DNA from: an uncultured Veillonella sp.
Lineage (GTDB): Bacteria; Bacillota; Negativicutes; Veillonellales; Veillonellaceae
Assembly (NCBI GenBank): GCA_900757715.1
Contig: CAAEOZ010000273.1
Location: 1 to 16,833, forward strand
Direction: 5' to 3'
Length of the DNA: 16,833 bases
The position numbers were made by a program, and so were the translations under genes. The stretch's first letter is position 1. Each line of letters begins with the position of its first letter. A model generated the notes under the pieces. The model saw only the letters and a program-made list of their open reading frames with translations. It ran no database searches and was not told the origin of the DNA. Shown in pieces: positions 1 to 5,805 of the stretch.

Positions 1-129
1 CACAGAAGCTAGTTGTGATTGAAATACTGCAAGAAACACGATTCTAAATGCAGTCAACAAAGCAGAGAAAAAGATAAATACCTTAATCTCTGTCTTTATG
101 CCTTCAAATAATCGCTGCCATCGGTTCAT
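1..129 (-). CDS. N-terminus of a membrane protein (partial), possibly LTA synthase/sulfatase family
   Basis: The first 43 codons of a minus-strand gene are present and the rest lies beyond the left edge. The start ATG at 129-127 follows a good ribosome binding site, AGGGG, six bases upstream. The peptide begins MNRWQRLFEGIKTEIKVFIF and continues with a hydrophobic stretch (about residues 17-36), so an N-terminal transmembrane helix is likely. A short basic start followed by a helix resembles the N-terminus of the multi-pass LTA synthase-like sulfatases common in this group, but 43 residues cannot establish this; other polytopic membrane proteins fit equally well. It lies about 285 bp downstream of the lysine-rich gene on the same strand, separated by repeat-rich DNA. 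That an open coding frame is present is fairly sure; the family is a guess. Confidence 0.6.
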   Translation of the reverse strand, partial: MNRWQRLFEGIKTEIKVFIFFSALLTAFRIVFLAVFQSQLASV

Positions 130-166
130 TATTAACCCCTAACTGTTGTATCCTATAACTCTAATT

Positions 167-238
167 ATTAACCTAACACTAAACTTAACTATTAGCCTAA
201 CACTAAACTTAATGATTAGTCTAACGGCTAACCTAACT
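167..238. repeat. Tandem repeat, 24 bp x 3, imperfect
   Basis: Three adjacent 24-bp units start at 167, 191 and 215. The first two share nearly all of ATTAGCCTAACACTAAACTT and differ at only a few positions; the third is more diverged. Seen directly in the sequence. The role is unknown. The array lies upstream of the partial membrane protein gene and could modulate its promoter or simply be slippage-derived DNA. Confidence 0.8.
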
Positions 239-349
239 AGTATGTTAGAAAAATAACTATATTGTTACAAACGTAACAAAACTACATAACTATACTGCCT
301 AAATGATTAATAAAACAACATAAACTACTTATATATGCTACATATATGC

Positions 350-367
350 TACGTAATATATTACGTA
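350..367. repeat. Perfect 18-bp palindrome TACGTAATATATTACGTA
   Basis: The 18 bases equal their own reverse complement. The palindrome follows two copies of ATATATGCTAC (331-352), and its right half merges into the 19-bp direct repeats beginning at 360. It could be an operator or a cruciform-prone site; nothing in the sequence decides which. Confidence 0.8.
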
Positions 368-407
368 ACATTCTACTAATTACGTAACATTCTACTAATT
401 ACATAAC
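360..407. repeat. Tandem repeat, 19 bp x 2.5
   Basis: The 19-bp unit ATTACGTAACATTCTACTA occurs exactly twice (360-378 and 379-397), followed by a partial diverged copy at 398-407. Perfect identity of the two full units suggests recent duplication by slippage. Confidence 0.85.
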
Positions 408-413
408 TATCAA

Positions 414-527
414 TTATCTTGGATATTTCTTACATTTAGGACCTTTACATCGTTTGCATTTACCGCATCCACGGTCGATAGTCCCAGCACTTGCTGATTT
501 CTTCGCACTAGCACTCTCCTTGGCCAT
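414..527 (-). CDS. Cys/Lys-rich 37-codon ORF, probable -1 frame extension of the upstream gene
   Basis: This minus-strand frame encodes 37 residues from an internal ATG to TAA and ends CGKCKRCKGPKCKKYPR, with four cysteines (CxxCxxC then C). As an independent gene it has only a weak AAGG 11 bases upstream of the ATG. The frame is open further upstream, back past the end of the 560-1702 gene, and enters it exactly at that gene's A AAA AAG heptamer (572-578). A -1 shift there would add AGTIVSVWNSKASEK plus these 37 residues, giving one 429-residue product. The tail keeps the Lys/Ser/Ala-rich character of the parent and repeats its SAKK and AGTI motifs, which supports a shared origin. Alternatives are a frameshift mutation or sequence error in the A6 run, or a genuine separate small protein. 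The cysteines suggest metal binding, but no family is recognised. Confidence 0.5.
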   Translation of the reverse strand: MAKESASAKKSASAGTIDRGCGKCKRCKGPKCKKYPR

Positions 528-559
528 CTTTTCAGAGGCCTTACTATTCCATACGGAAA

Positions 560-1702
560 CTATCGTTCCTGCTTTTTTGCGGATTCATCTTTTTTGTATT
601 TTTTATCCTTTTTCTTGTCTTTCTTCTTATCTTTTTTCTTGAAAGTATCCGCTAAGAAGACTGTCTTTAACTTATCGTTTAAGAATTTAAGCTTCTTTTC
701 AGCCTTATCTTTCTTTTTCTTTAACTTTTCTTCAGCTTCATAAATCTTATCTTCTTTATGCTTCTTGTGTTTTTTATCTTTCTTATCTTCTTTAGATTTC
801 TTCTCTTCTTTAGATTTTTTATCCTCTTTGAATTTCTTGTCCTCTTTGGATTTTTTATCGTCCTTAGATTTCTTGTCCTCAGAGCCGTTGATACGCGCCC
901 ATTCATCGTCAACGCGTTTTAATTGCTTTTTAAGAAGCTTTTCCATCTTCTTATTTGTTTTATCAGATTCTAAACCGGCTTTACCAAATAACAAAGCATT
1001 CACCGCTGTGTATGGATCGATAGACGACATATCCTCATCATCCACTTTAGCTTCCTCTGATTTCTTATCTTTCGAAAATTCATCAAGACTATCTACATTT
1101 AACTCATCATTTTCATCTAAATGATGAATTGCTAAGCTTTCAACGCCTTCTAATGGTTTTACATCAAGGCGCTCAATCGCAGTATCTTCAAAATCTGCCA
1201 TTTCCTTACCGGAGCTTTCACCAAAACCAGTAAAGAGACCACCTATAGATTTTAATTCATTCAATTTAATATGATTCATACCCACCGTAGAATCATGATG
1301 CACAGGAACGTCAGATAATTGTATCTGTTCCATAGCATATGCATCATCACTGTGACTAACACCCTTGCCAACTCCAGATGTATTAGAAATGACAATATCT
1401 TCCTTATCGTCACCTAGCACATCGCCAAATAAATCTTCTTCTAAAGATTCGTAAGAATGCAATAAGGCCATACGTTTTTGAATATCTTCAATTTGATTCC
1501 ACAAATCAACGAGAGAAGATGTATAATACACCCGTTCCTTTACTTCTAAATAAGCTTGGTAAACGATAGCCAATTCGGACTCATTAAGGCCTTCCTCTGC
1601 ACCAATTTCTTCAATCATTTGTTGAATCTGTTGATCTCGGTCATATCGTTTAATTAAAGCTTTACGAATGCGTTCAATCAACATTGTATCGATGAGTTCC
1701 AT
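560..1702 (-). CDS. Unrecognised lysine-rich hypothetical protein
   Basis: A 380-residue protein starting at ATG 1702, chosen because AGGAGG lies five bases upstream; an earlier in-frame GTG at 1708 overlaps that ribosome binding site. Residues 1-90 look like a compact alpha-helical domain (IERIRKALIKRYDRDQQIQQ). Residues 90-240 are acidic and probably disordered. From about 245 the chain is strongly basic, with repeated KKSKEDK-like hexads at 277-310 and runs such as KKKDKKKDKK near the end. There is no signal peptide or transmembrane segment, so it is probably cytoplasmic, and the basic tail could bind nucleic acid, ribosomes or an acidic surface. I recognise no family. The stop (TAG, 560-562) lies 12 bases downstream of an A AAA AAG run that could shift translation into the cysteine-rich frame at 414-527. 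Same strand as the partial gene at the left edge. Confidence 0.85.
   Translation of the reverse strand: MELIDTMLIERIRKALIKRYDRDQQIQQMIEEIGAEEGLNESELAIVYQAYLEVKERVYYTSSLVDLWNQIEDIQKRMALLHSYESLEEDLFGDVLGDDKEDIVISNTSGVGKGVSHSDDAYAMEQIQLSDVPVHHDSTVGMNHIKLNELKSIGGLFTGFGESSGKEMADFEDTAIERLDVKPLEGVESLAIHHLDENDELNVDSLDEFSKDKKSEEAKVDDEDMSSIDPYTAVNALLFGKAGLESDKTNKKMEKLLKKQLKRVDDEWARINGSEDKKSKDDKKSKEDKKFKEDKKSKEEKKSKEDKKDKKHKKHKEDKIYEAEEKLKKKKDKAEKKLKFLNDKLKTVFLADTFKKKDKKKDKKKDKKYKKDESAKKQER
572..578 (-). other. Candidate -1 frameshift heptamer A AAA AAG
   Basis: On the minus strand the codons GCA AAA AAG contain A AAA AAG in the register required for -1 slippage (X XXY YYZ), the same heptamer used in Escherichia coli dnaX. 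The window where the two frames overlap is only about 30 bases: a TGA closes the -1 frame 8 bases upstream of the heptamer and TAG closes the zero frame 9 bases downstream. Only weak hairpins (GGAA/TTCC type) follow, and no stimulatory Shine-Dalgarno is seen at the usual 10-14 bases upstream. The same A6 run could also permit transcriptional slippage. Confidence 0.45.
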
Positions 1703-1809
1703 ATGCACCTCCTGTATTCAATACACTCAGTCCTATCCGCTACATTAGCGTATACGAATCAATGTATAGAACCATAAAAATGAATTGATTTTATAATCTC
1801 TAATATATT

Positions 1810-1832
1810 ATTATAGCAGAATTTATCTGCTT
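1810..1832 (-). promoter_or_regulatory. Possible promoter of the lysine-rich gene, with small dyad
   Basis: On the minus strand TATAAT (1815-1810) is preceded by TGC, an extended -10 element. Just upstream is GCAGA-TAAAT-TCTGC, a 5-bp inverted repeat (1816-1830) that could bind a regulator. No good -35 is present. It lies about 110 bp upstream of the gene's start. On the plus strand the same dyad followed by TTTTT resembles a terminator, but no plus-strand gene ends here. Confidence 0.35.
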
Positions 1833-1874
1833 TTTCCTTAATAATATGTGTAAAAGTTCCTTAAAAATAGAATA

Positions 1875-1946
1875 AAACCTCAATTTGAATACGTTCCAAA
1901 TAGTATGCATTTCATACTACTAAAGCACTATTCAAACCGAGGTTAT
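1875..1946 (-). terminator. Long nested hairpin terminator after the methyltransferase gene
   Basis: The outer arms pair ACCTC..TTTGAATA (1878-1891) with TATTCAAA..GAGGT (1929-1944), interrupted by one 2-base mismatch. Inside the loop is a second perfect hairpin, TAGTATG-CATTT-CATACTA (1901-1919). Read on the minus strand the structure is followed by a U-rich tract (TTTTATTCTATTTTT), as expected for intrinsic termination of the 2041-2640 gene. It lies about 95 bp beyond that gene's stop codon, and its size is unusual for a plain terminator. Confidence 0.65.
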
Positions 1947-2040
1947 TTAATTAACTGTTACATCAAAATATATCAAATTGTTACATAAATGTCTTTAAAG
2001 GTCTTAAATTATTTCATTATAAAAGTATTAAATTACTACA

Positions 2041-2640
2041 CTAAAACAAATTGACTGAATAGACGAGAATTCGTTCTTTTGCATCGCTTGCTTCAAAGAG
2101 ATCACTACAATCAATAGGTTCCTCTTGTTCCAAGTGCACATGGTTATTTAAAAAGTTCTCCACCTCTTCATTAACATAGTAGAAAAATAACTTAATCTCC
2201 CGAGGGTTATGATATAGCGAATCAAAGATATTTCCTAGTACCCGCTTAATCGTATGGAGTGCAAAAGGATTAAAGAAAAAGCATCGATCAACCTGCTCAG
2301 GTAACTCGTAGAGAGCCGCATCACCGTGCACAAAAGACACTCGATGGCGCGCTGCTGGACTTTCACCATTAATCAAAGCCTTTTCATATAGACGTTCATC
2401 ATATTCGATGCCTATAGAATGACAGCCCGTTTGGTAAGCCACGAAAATACTAACTCTACCCTTGCCACTGCCATAGTCAATAAGGGTATGTTTCTTGCGA
2501 ATATGACCACTATTTGCCAAACGCTCCAACACGCAATAATCCGTCGGCTCATACGGATGATGCTCCGTATCAGATCGACTATCGTCGCGGCCTGCTGTTT
2601 TAATTTGTAATACATTTTCCCATTCTTGCTCTATTGCCAT
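2041..2640 (-). CDS. Class I SAM-dependent methyltransferase, substrate unknown
   Basis: The 199-residue protein shows a Rossmann-type methyltransferase core. Glycine-rich motif I IDYGSGKGRV is at residues 54-63, the acidic residue that usually binds the SAM ribose hydroxyls is E79 in IGIEYD, a GD pair at 106-107 fits motif III, and FFFNPF at 121-126 resembles the catalytic-loop position occupied by (D/N)PPY in N-methyltransferases, though here it is NPF rather than NPPY. The N-terminal 30 residues are polar. AGGA eight bases before the ATG supports the start. It is a stand-alone gene, divergent from the CorC-family gene, with its own terminator. It is too small and generic to assign a substrate; small molecule, rRNA or protein targets are all possible. 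The methyltransferase fold is confident, the role is not. Confidence 0.85.
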   Translation of the reverse strand: MAIEQEWENVLQIKTAGRDDSRSDTEHHPYEPTDYCVLERLANSGHIRKKHTLIDYGSGKGRVSIFVAYQTGCHSIGIEYDERLYEKALINGESPAARHRVSFVHGDAALYELPEQVDRCFFFNPFALHTIKRVLGNIFDSLYHNPREIKLFFYYVNEEVENFLNNHVHLEQEEPIDCSDLFEASDAKERILVYSVNLF

Positions 2641-2710
2641 CTATGTAATCCTATCATAAAGCCTCAATTATATGACCTAAAATTTAATACTAATCTTAAT
2701 TTCTATACAT

Positions 2711-2740
2711 ACTATACCCTTATTAGGGTACTAGTTACAA
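2711..2740 (-). promoter_or_regulatory. Possible methyltransferase promoter with a dyad in the spacer
   Basis: On the minus strand TTGTAA (2740-2735) and TATAGT (2716-2711) are 18 bases apart. The spacer contains an inverted repeat, AGTACCCT-AATA-AGGGTA, extending into both hexamers (about 10 bp of stem with one bulge). A dyad between -35 and -10 is a typical place for an operator. It lies about 70 bp upstream of the start codon, and the hexamers match the consensus only moderately. Confidence 0.4.
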
Positions 2741-2871
2741 ATTAAAATCAATCATATTATAGTAGCCAACAAAGGAAATACATATTTTTGTAGCATTTAA
2801 TGCGTACAAAAGGAAAAATGAAAGCAGTAACCCTCCTTTTTCTGTCCTAAAAACACTTATTAATGCCGATA

Positions 2872-2880
2872 TGGTATACT
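2872..2880 (+). promoter_or_regulatory. Extended -10 promoter of the HlyC/CorC-family gene
   Basis: TGGTATACT gives an extended -10 element (TGn plus TATACT). No convincing -35 is present, which extended -10 promoters can tolerate. Transcription would begin near 2887, leaving a 5' leader of about 60 bases before the ATG at 2947. The ribosome binding site AGGAG ends 11 bases before the ATG, slightly further than usual. Confidence 0.5.
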
Positions 2881-2946
2881 AGGAGTAATATTTCTATTAT
2901 TCTCATGTGCAGAATTATATGTCATTAAAAAGGAGTATCTACTTAT

Positions 2947-4302
2947 ATGGACAGTGATCTGACCTTAGATTTTATAATTATCATCGTATTAATCATTGCG
3001 AATGGTTTATTCTCTATGACGGAGTTAGCCATCGTAAACGCTAAAAAACGTAAGCTTGAAGAGTTGGCTGAAGCAGGTAATGAACGCGCGAAAAAGGCCT
3101 TTGAATTGGCAGAGAACCCAAATGATATGTTCTCCACGATTCAAATTGGCATTACCCTCGTTGGTATTTTAACTGGTTTATATTCTGGTGCCACCTTCTC
3201 TGGTCCTTTAGAAGAAATATTAACTGCTACTATTCCAAGCATTGAACCGTACGCAGCCTCTGTGAGCTCCTTCCTCATCGTTGCGATCATCACTTATTTA
3301 TCCCTCGTTATAGGGGAGCTCGTGCCAAAACGATTGGCCTTAAATAGCCCTGAGGGCATCGCTGTGGTGGTAGCAAAACCGATTTATTGGCTCTCTGTAG
3401 CATTAAAACCAATCGTTAGCTTCCTCGGCATTTCCACAGAATTCCTCTTAAAAATATTAGGCGTTACTGTAAAAGAAGAAGCCCCTGTTACAGAATCTGA
3501 AATTAATAAAATGCTTACCGAAGGCGTTGCCATGGGTGCTTACGAAGAGGAAGAACCTATCCTCGTAGAAAATATCTTCCATCTCGCAGATATGAACGCA
3601 GGTGATATAATGACGCCTCGTACACAGCTCAAATGGATTGACCTTAACAGTATGGAAGACGAAATCATGGAGGTTCTCAAGAATGCCAACCATTACCGCA
3701 TTCCTGTAGGTACCGATTCCTTGGATGAATTAAAGGGTCTCGTTACCGTATCCGACGTATTAGTTCAAATTATGCAACGTCCTAGTGAAAGTTCTATTCA
3801 CGATATCATCAAAGCTTGTTTAAAAGAACCTGTTCTCGTTCCTGAATCCATTTCACTCATGAAATTATTGAACGTCCTACGTACAGAAGGCGTTCATGAA
3901 GTAATTATCCTCGACGAATATGGTGGTTTTACAGGCCTTGTCACCTTGCATGATATCATGGAGGAAATCGTAGGCCTTATGCCTTCCGGTGAAGAAGAAA
4001 TCAAGGAAGAAGAAAACAAAATCATCGAACGTGATGGTGCATGGCTCGTAGATGGCCTTCTCAACGTAGATGAATTTAAAGAATTCTTTCACATCGATCA
4101 AGAATTACCAGGTGAAGAAGACGATTTGTACAAAACTATGGGCGGTCTCTTAAACGTCCTCTTCGGTCGCATTCCAAAAGAATTAGACAAGGCAAAATGG
4201 GATGGCTATACCTTTGAAGTCATCGATATGGATCATACTCGTATTGATAAAATTCTTGTAACCTATGAAGAACCTATTGTAGAACAAGAAGAAGAAAAAT
4301 AA
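2947..4302 (+). CDS. HlyC/CorC-family membrane protein (CNNM + CBS pair + CorC domain)
   Basis: The 451-residue protein has the standard three-part layout of this family. Residues 1-200 form the CNNM/DUF21 membrane domain, with hydrophobic helices (DFIIIIVLIIANGLFSMTE at the start) and the conserved region around GELVPKRLALNSPE. Residues 215-340 carry two CBS domains (GDIMTPRTQLKWID; LVTVSDVL; LDEYGGFTGLVTLHDIMEEIVG). Residues 350-440 form the CorC_HlyC domain. Relatives are implicated in Mg2+ or Co2+ efflux and ion homeostasis at the cytoplasmic membrane; the older name hemolysin is misleading. CBS domains usually sense adenine nucleotides. The start is set by AGGAG upstream and a membrane-compatible N-terminus. 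Transcribed alone, divergent from the methyltransferase gene, and followed by a strong terminator. The transported ion cannot be read from sequence. Confidence 0.93.
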   Translation: MDSDLTLDFIIIIVLIIANGLFSMTELAIVNAKKRKLEELAEAGNERAKKAFELAENPNDMFSTIQIGITLVGILTGLYSGATFSGPLEEILTATIPSIEPYAASVSSFLIVAIITYLSLVIGELVPKRLALNSPEGIAVVVAKPIYWLSVALKPIVSFLGISTEFLLKILGVTVKEEAPVTESEINKMLTEGVAMGAYEEEEPILVENIFHLADMNAGDIMTPRTQLKWIDLNSMEDEIMEVLKNANHYRIPVGTDSLDELKGLVTVSDVLVQIMQRPSESSIHDIIKACLKEPVLVPESISLMKLLNVLRTEGVHEVIILDEYGGFTGLVTLHDIMEEIVGLMPSGEEEIKEEENKIIERDGAWLVDGLLNVDEFKEFFHIDQELPGEEDDLYKTMGGLLNVLFGRIPKELDKAKWDGYTFEVIDMDHTRIDKILVTYEEPIVEQEEEK

Positions 4303-4343
4303 AGTTCAAACTATACATAAACAAAAGCTGACAAAAGCTAAAG

Positions 4344-4428
4344 AAGTGAGTTCTCTTCCTATGAACTGTACCCCAAAAATTGGACATATTTTTGGATACA
4401 GCTCAATCAATAGAGGACTCACTTTTTT
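4344..4428 (+). terminator. Terminator with an internal palindrome
   Basis: Outer arms AAGTGAGTTCTCT (4344-4356) and AGAGGACTCACTT (4412-4424) pair with a single mismatch and are followed by TTTTTT (4423-4428), about 45 bp after the HlyC/CorC-family gene's stop. The large loop contains a second dyad at 4366-4401, CTGTAcCCcAAAAA paired with TTTTTGGaTACAG. A third small hairpin, GATACA/TGTATC, follows at 4429-4444. Confidence 0.8.
4366..4401. repeat. 36-bp palindrome resembling IS3-family terminal repeats
   Basis: One arm reads CTGTACCCCAAAAATTGGAC, very like the terminal inverted repeats of IS150-type IS3-family elements (a CCCCAAAAA then TTGGACA core). The other arm, read on the minus strand, begins CTGTATCCAAAAA. 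There is no transposase here, so at most this is an end-to-end remnant or a miniature element; it may equally be an ordinary RNA hairpin. Confidence 0.35.
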
Positions 4429-4672
4429 GATACATTTTTGTATCCATAAAACAAGTAATACATATACTATCAAAATATATAGATTACTTTAAAAAATTAT
4501 CACCAATTATATACATTAAGTATATAATTCTTTTATTTTCTGCATAAAGGCTAGAACTTTCAACATAAATATAGTATTATTAAATTGTATAAAATATATA
4601 ATTAAATCTAATATAGAAATAATAGCTAATTTAGAAATAATTGCTATCCTAAAATAAGTTCAATAAAATATA
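4429..4672. other. AT-rich non-coding region upstream of the efflux operon
   Basis: This stretch of about 240 bp, part of a 438-bp gap between genes, has no ORF with a credible start. It is extremely AT-rich. The only structure seen is an 18-bp unit repeated twice at 4609-4644. It could hold binding sites for regulators of the RND operon, but none is identifiable. Confidence 0.6.
4609..4644. repeat. Tandem repeat, 18 bp x 2
   Basis: Unit TAATATAGAAATAATAGC (4609-4626) is followed directly by a copy with two differences (4627-4644). It lies about 50 bp upstream of the -10 element of the RND operon. Confidence 0.65.
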
Positions 4673-4713
4673 AAGTCCTATGATCATTTTGTATAATGTA
4701 TTTCATAGGACTT
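4673..4713 (+). promoter_or_regulatory. RND operon promoter enclosed by an 11-bp inverted repeat
   Basis: TATAAT (4692-4697) sits at the centre of a perfect dyad: AAGTCCTATGA (4673-4683) and TCATAGGACTT (4703-4713). Arm centres are 30 bp apart, about three helical turns, so a dimeric regulator could contact both arms on one DNA face. No acceptable -35 is found at 16-18 bp. The dyad has no following U-tract on the plus strand, so it is not a plus-strand terminator. The start codon follows 28 bases after the right arm. Confidence 0.55.
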
Positions 4714-4740
4714 ATATATGGTAGTAAAAGGAGAGATTCT

Positions 4741-5805
4741 ATGAATCAACGAATCATAGCAACCATAGGCGCCCTATTAATAGGGACCGCCATCATAAGT
4801 GGTTGTGGATCAGAAAAGCCCCCTGAAGATACAAGTCTCAAGGTGCGCACCATCACTATAGGGGAAGAGTCTGGAACTACTGATGCTGGCTATGCAGGCA
4901 CCATTCATAATAAAACAGAAACAAATTTAGCCTTTCAAATTGGAGGGCGCGTGCTCAACAAATTTGTTAATGTAGGAGATTCCGTTCAAGCAGGACAAGT
5001 TATTGCTCAAATCAATGGTTCTGATACGGCGGCACAGGTGCAAAATGCTGAAGGTGCTGTAAAAGCTGCTCAATCGGCCTACGAATTGGCAGAAACCAAT
5101 GCTAAAAGATACCGCGAACTCTATGCACAACAAGCAATTAGTAAATTGCAATTAGACCAAGCTGAAAACCAATTGAATGCGGCCTCTGCTCAATTACAAC
5201 AAGCACAGGCAAGCCTTAATTTGAGCAGCAATCAAAATAGCTATACTAATTTAACGGCCCCTGATACAGGTATTATTACAGCTTTCAATATTGAAGCAGG
5301 ACAAGTCGTAGCAGCCGGTCAAAGCGTTGGTACCTTAGCGGCCGGTCACGACCCAGAAGCAGTCATTGCCCTTCCTGAACAAGAATTGAGTAAAATTCAT
5401 GTAGGAAGCCCTGCTACTATTACCTTCTGGGCTCTACCTAATGTAACCGTGCAAGGTGTAGTACGTGAAATTTCACCAGTTCCTGACCCTGTAGCCAGAA
5501 CGTATACCGTAAAAATTACCTTACAAAATGCGCCTAAAGAGGTACAACTAGGCATGACGGTCAATGCTAATCTATCTACCACAGATAGTACCAATATTTC
5601 TATCCCATTGACAGCTCTTGTGAAAGACTCTAACGGTAATAATGCGGTCTATATCATCCGCGATAAGAAGGCTCATCTCGTGCCTATCAAGACTGGTGAA
5701 TTCGGTAAGAACTCCGTCATCGTCACATCTGGTTTAGCTAAGGGTGACATTGTCATCACCGCAGGCACCCAACAATTACAAGAAGGGACGGCGGTTAGTC
5801 AATGA
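4741..5805 (+). CDS. RND efflux periplasmic adaptor, HlyD/AcrA-type lipoprotein
   Basis: A 354-residue membrane fusion protein linking an inner-membrane RND pump to an outer-membrane channel. The start at 4741 is preferred over an in-frame ATG at 4696 because AGGAG lies seven bases before it and the N-terminus then becomes a lipoprotein signal peptide with lipobox ISGC (Cys22 predicted to be lipidated). After it come half of the lipoyl domain (LAFQIGGRVLNKFVNVGDSV), an alpha-helical hairpin at about 97-165 rich in Gln and Ala, the second lipoyl half (LTAPDTGIITAFNIEAGQVV), then beta-barrel and membrane-proximal domains. Its last four bases overlap the permease start (ATGA), so the two are translationally coupled. 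No outer-membrane channel gene is present here; a TolC-like partner must be encoded elsewhere. Confidence 0.93.
   Translation: MNQRIIATIGALLIGTAIISGCGSEKPPEDTSLKVRTITIGEESGTTDAGYAGTIHNKTETNLAFQIGGRVLNKFVNVGDSVQAGQVIAQINGSDTAAQVQNAEGAVKAAQSAYELAETNAKRYRELYAQQAISKLQLDQAENQLNAASAQLQQAQASLNLSSNQNSYTNLTAPDTGIITAFNIEAGQVVAAGQSVGTLAAGHDPEAVIALPEQELSKIHVGSPATITFWALPNVTVQGVVREISPVPDPVARTYTVKITLQNAPKEVQLGMTVNANLSTTDSTNISIPLTALVKDSNGNNAVYIIRDKKAHLVPIKTGEFGKNSVIVTSGLAKGDIVITAGTQQLQEGTAVSQ

Larger units (their letters stand above)
130..413. other. Repeat-rich non-coding gap
   Basis: This 284-bp stretch has no convincing gene. It is very AT-rich and consists largely of short repeats: a 24-bp unit three times at 167-238, a 7-bp-stem hairpin TTGTTAC/GTAACAA at 262-279, an 11-bp unit twice at 331-352, a perfect 18-bp palindrome at 350-367, and a 19-bp unit about 2.5 times at 360-407. 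It should contain the promoter of the partial gene at the left edge, but no clear -35/-10 pair stands out. Confidence 0.7.

Noticed and set aside
454..642. 62-codon plus-strand ORF opposite the lysine-rich gene end
   Set aside because: It has no ribosome site and its Phe/Ser-rich content is the antisense of the lysine-rich tail and the Cys-rich frame.
765..1124. 119-codon plus-strand ORF rich in FLSSLD repeats
   Set aside because: Antisense shadow of the KKSKEDK repeat region; its repeats follow from the lysine codons on the other strand.
1815..1834. Plus-strand terminator-like hairpin AGCAGA/TCTGCT followed by TTTTT
   Set aside because: No plus-strand gene ends upstream; the dyad more likely belongs to the minus-strand promoter region.
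2819..2851. Tiny plus-strand ORF MKAVTLLFLS with AAGGA upstream, resembling a leader peptide
   Set aside because: It lies upstream of the better promoter for the HlyC/CorC gene, has only ten codons and no associated attenuator, so chance is likelier.
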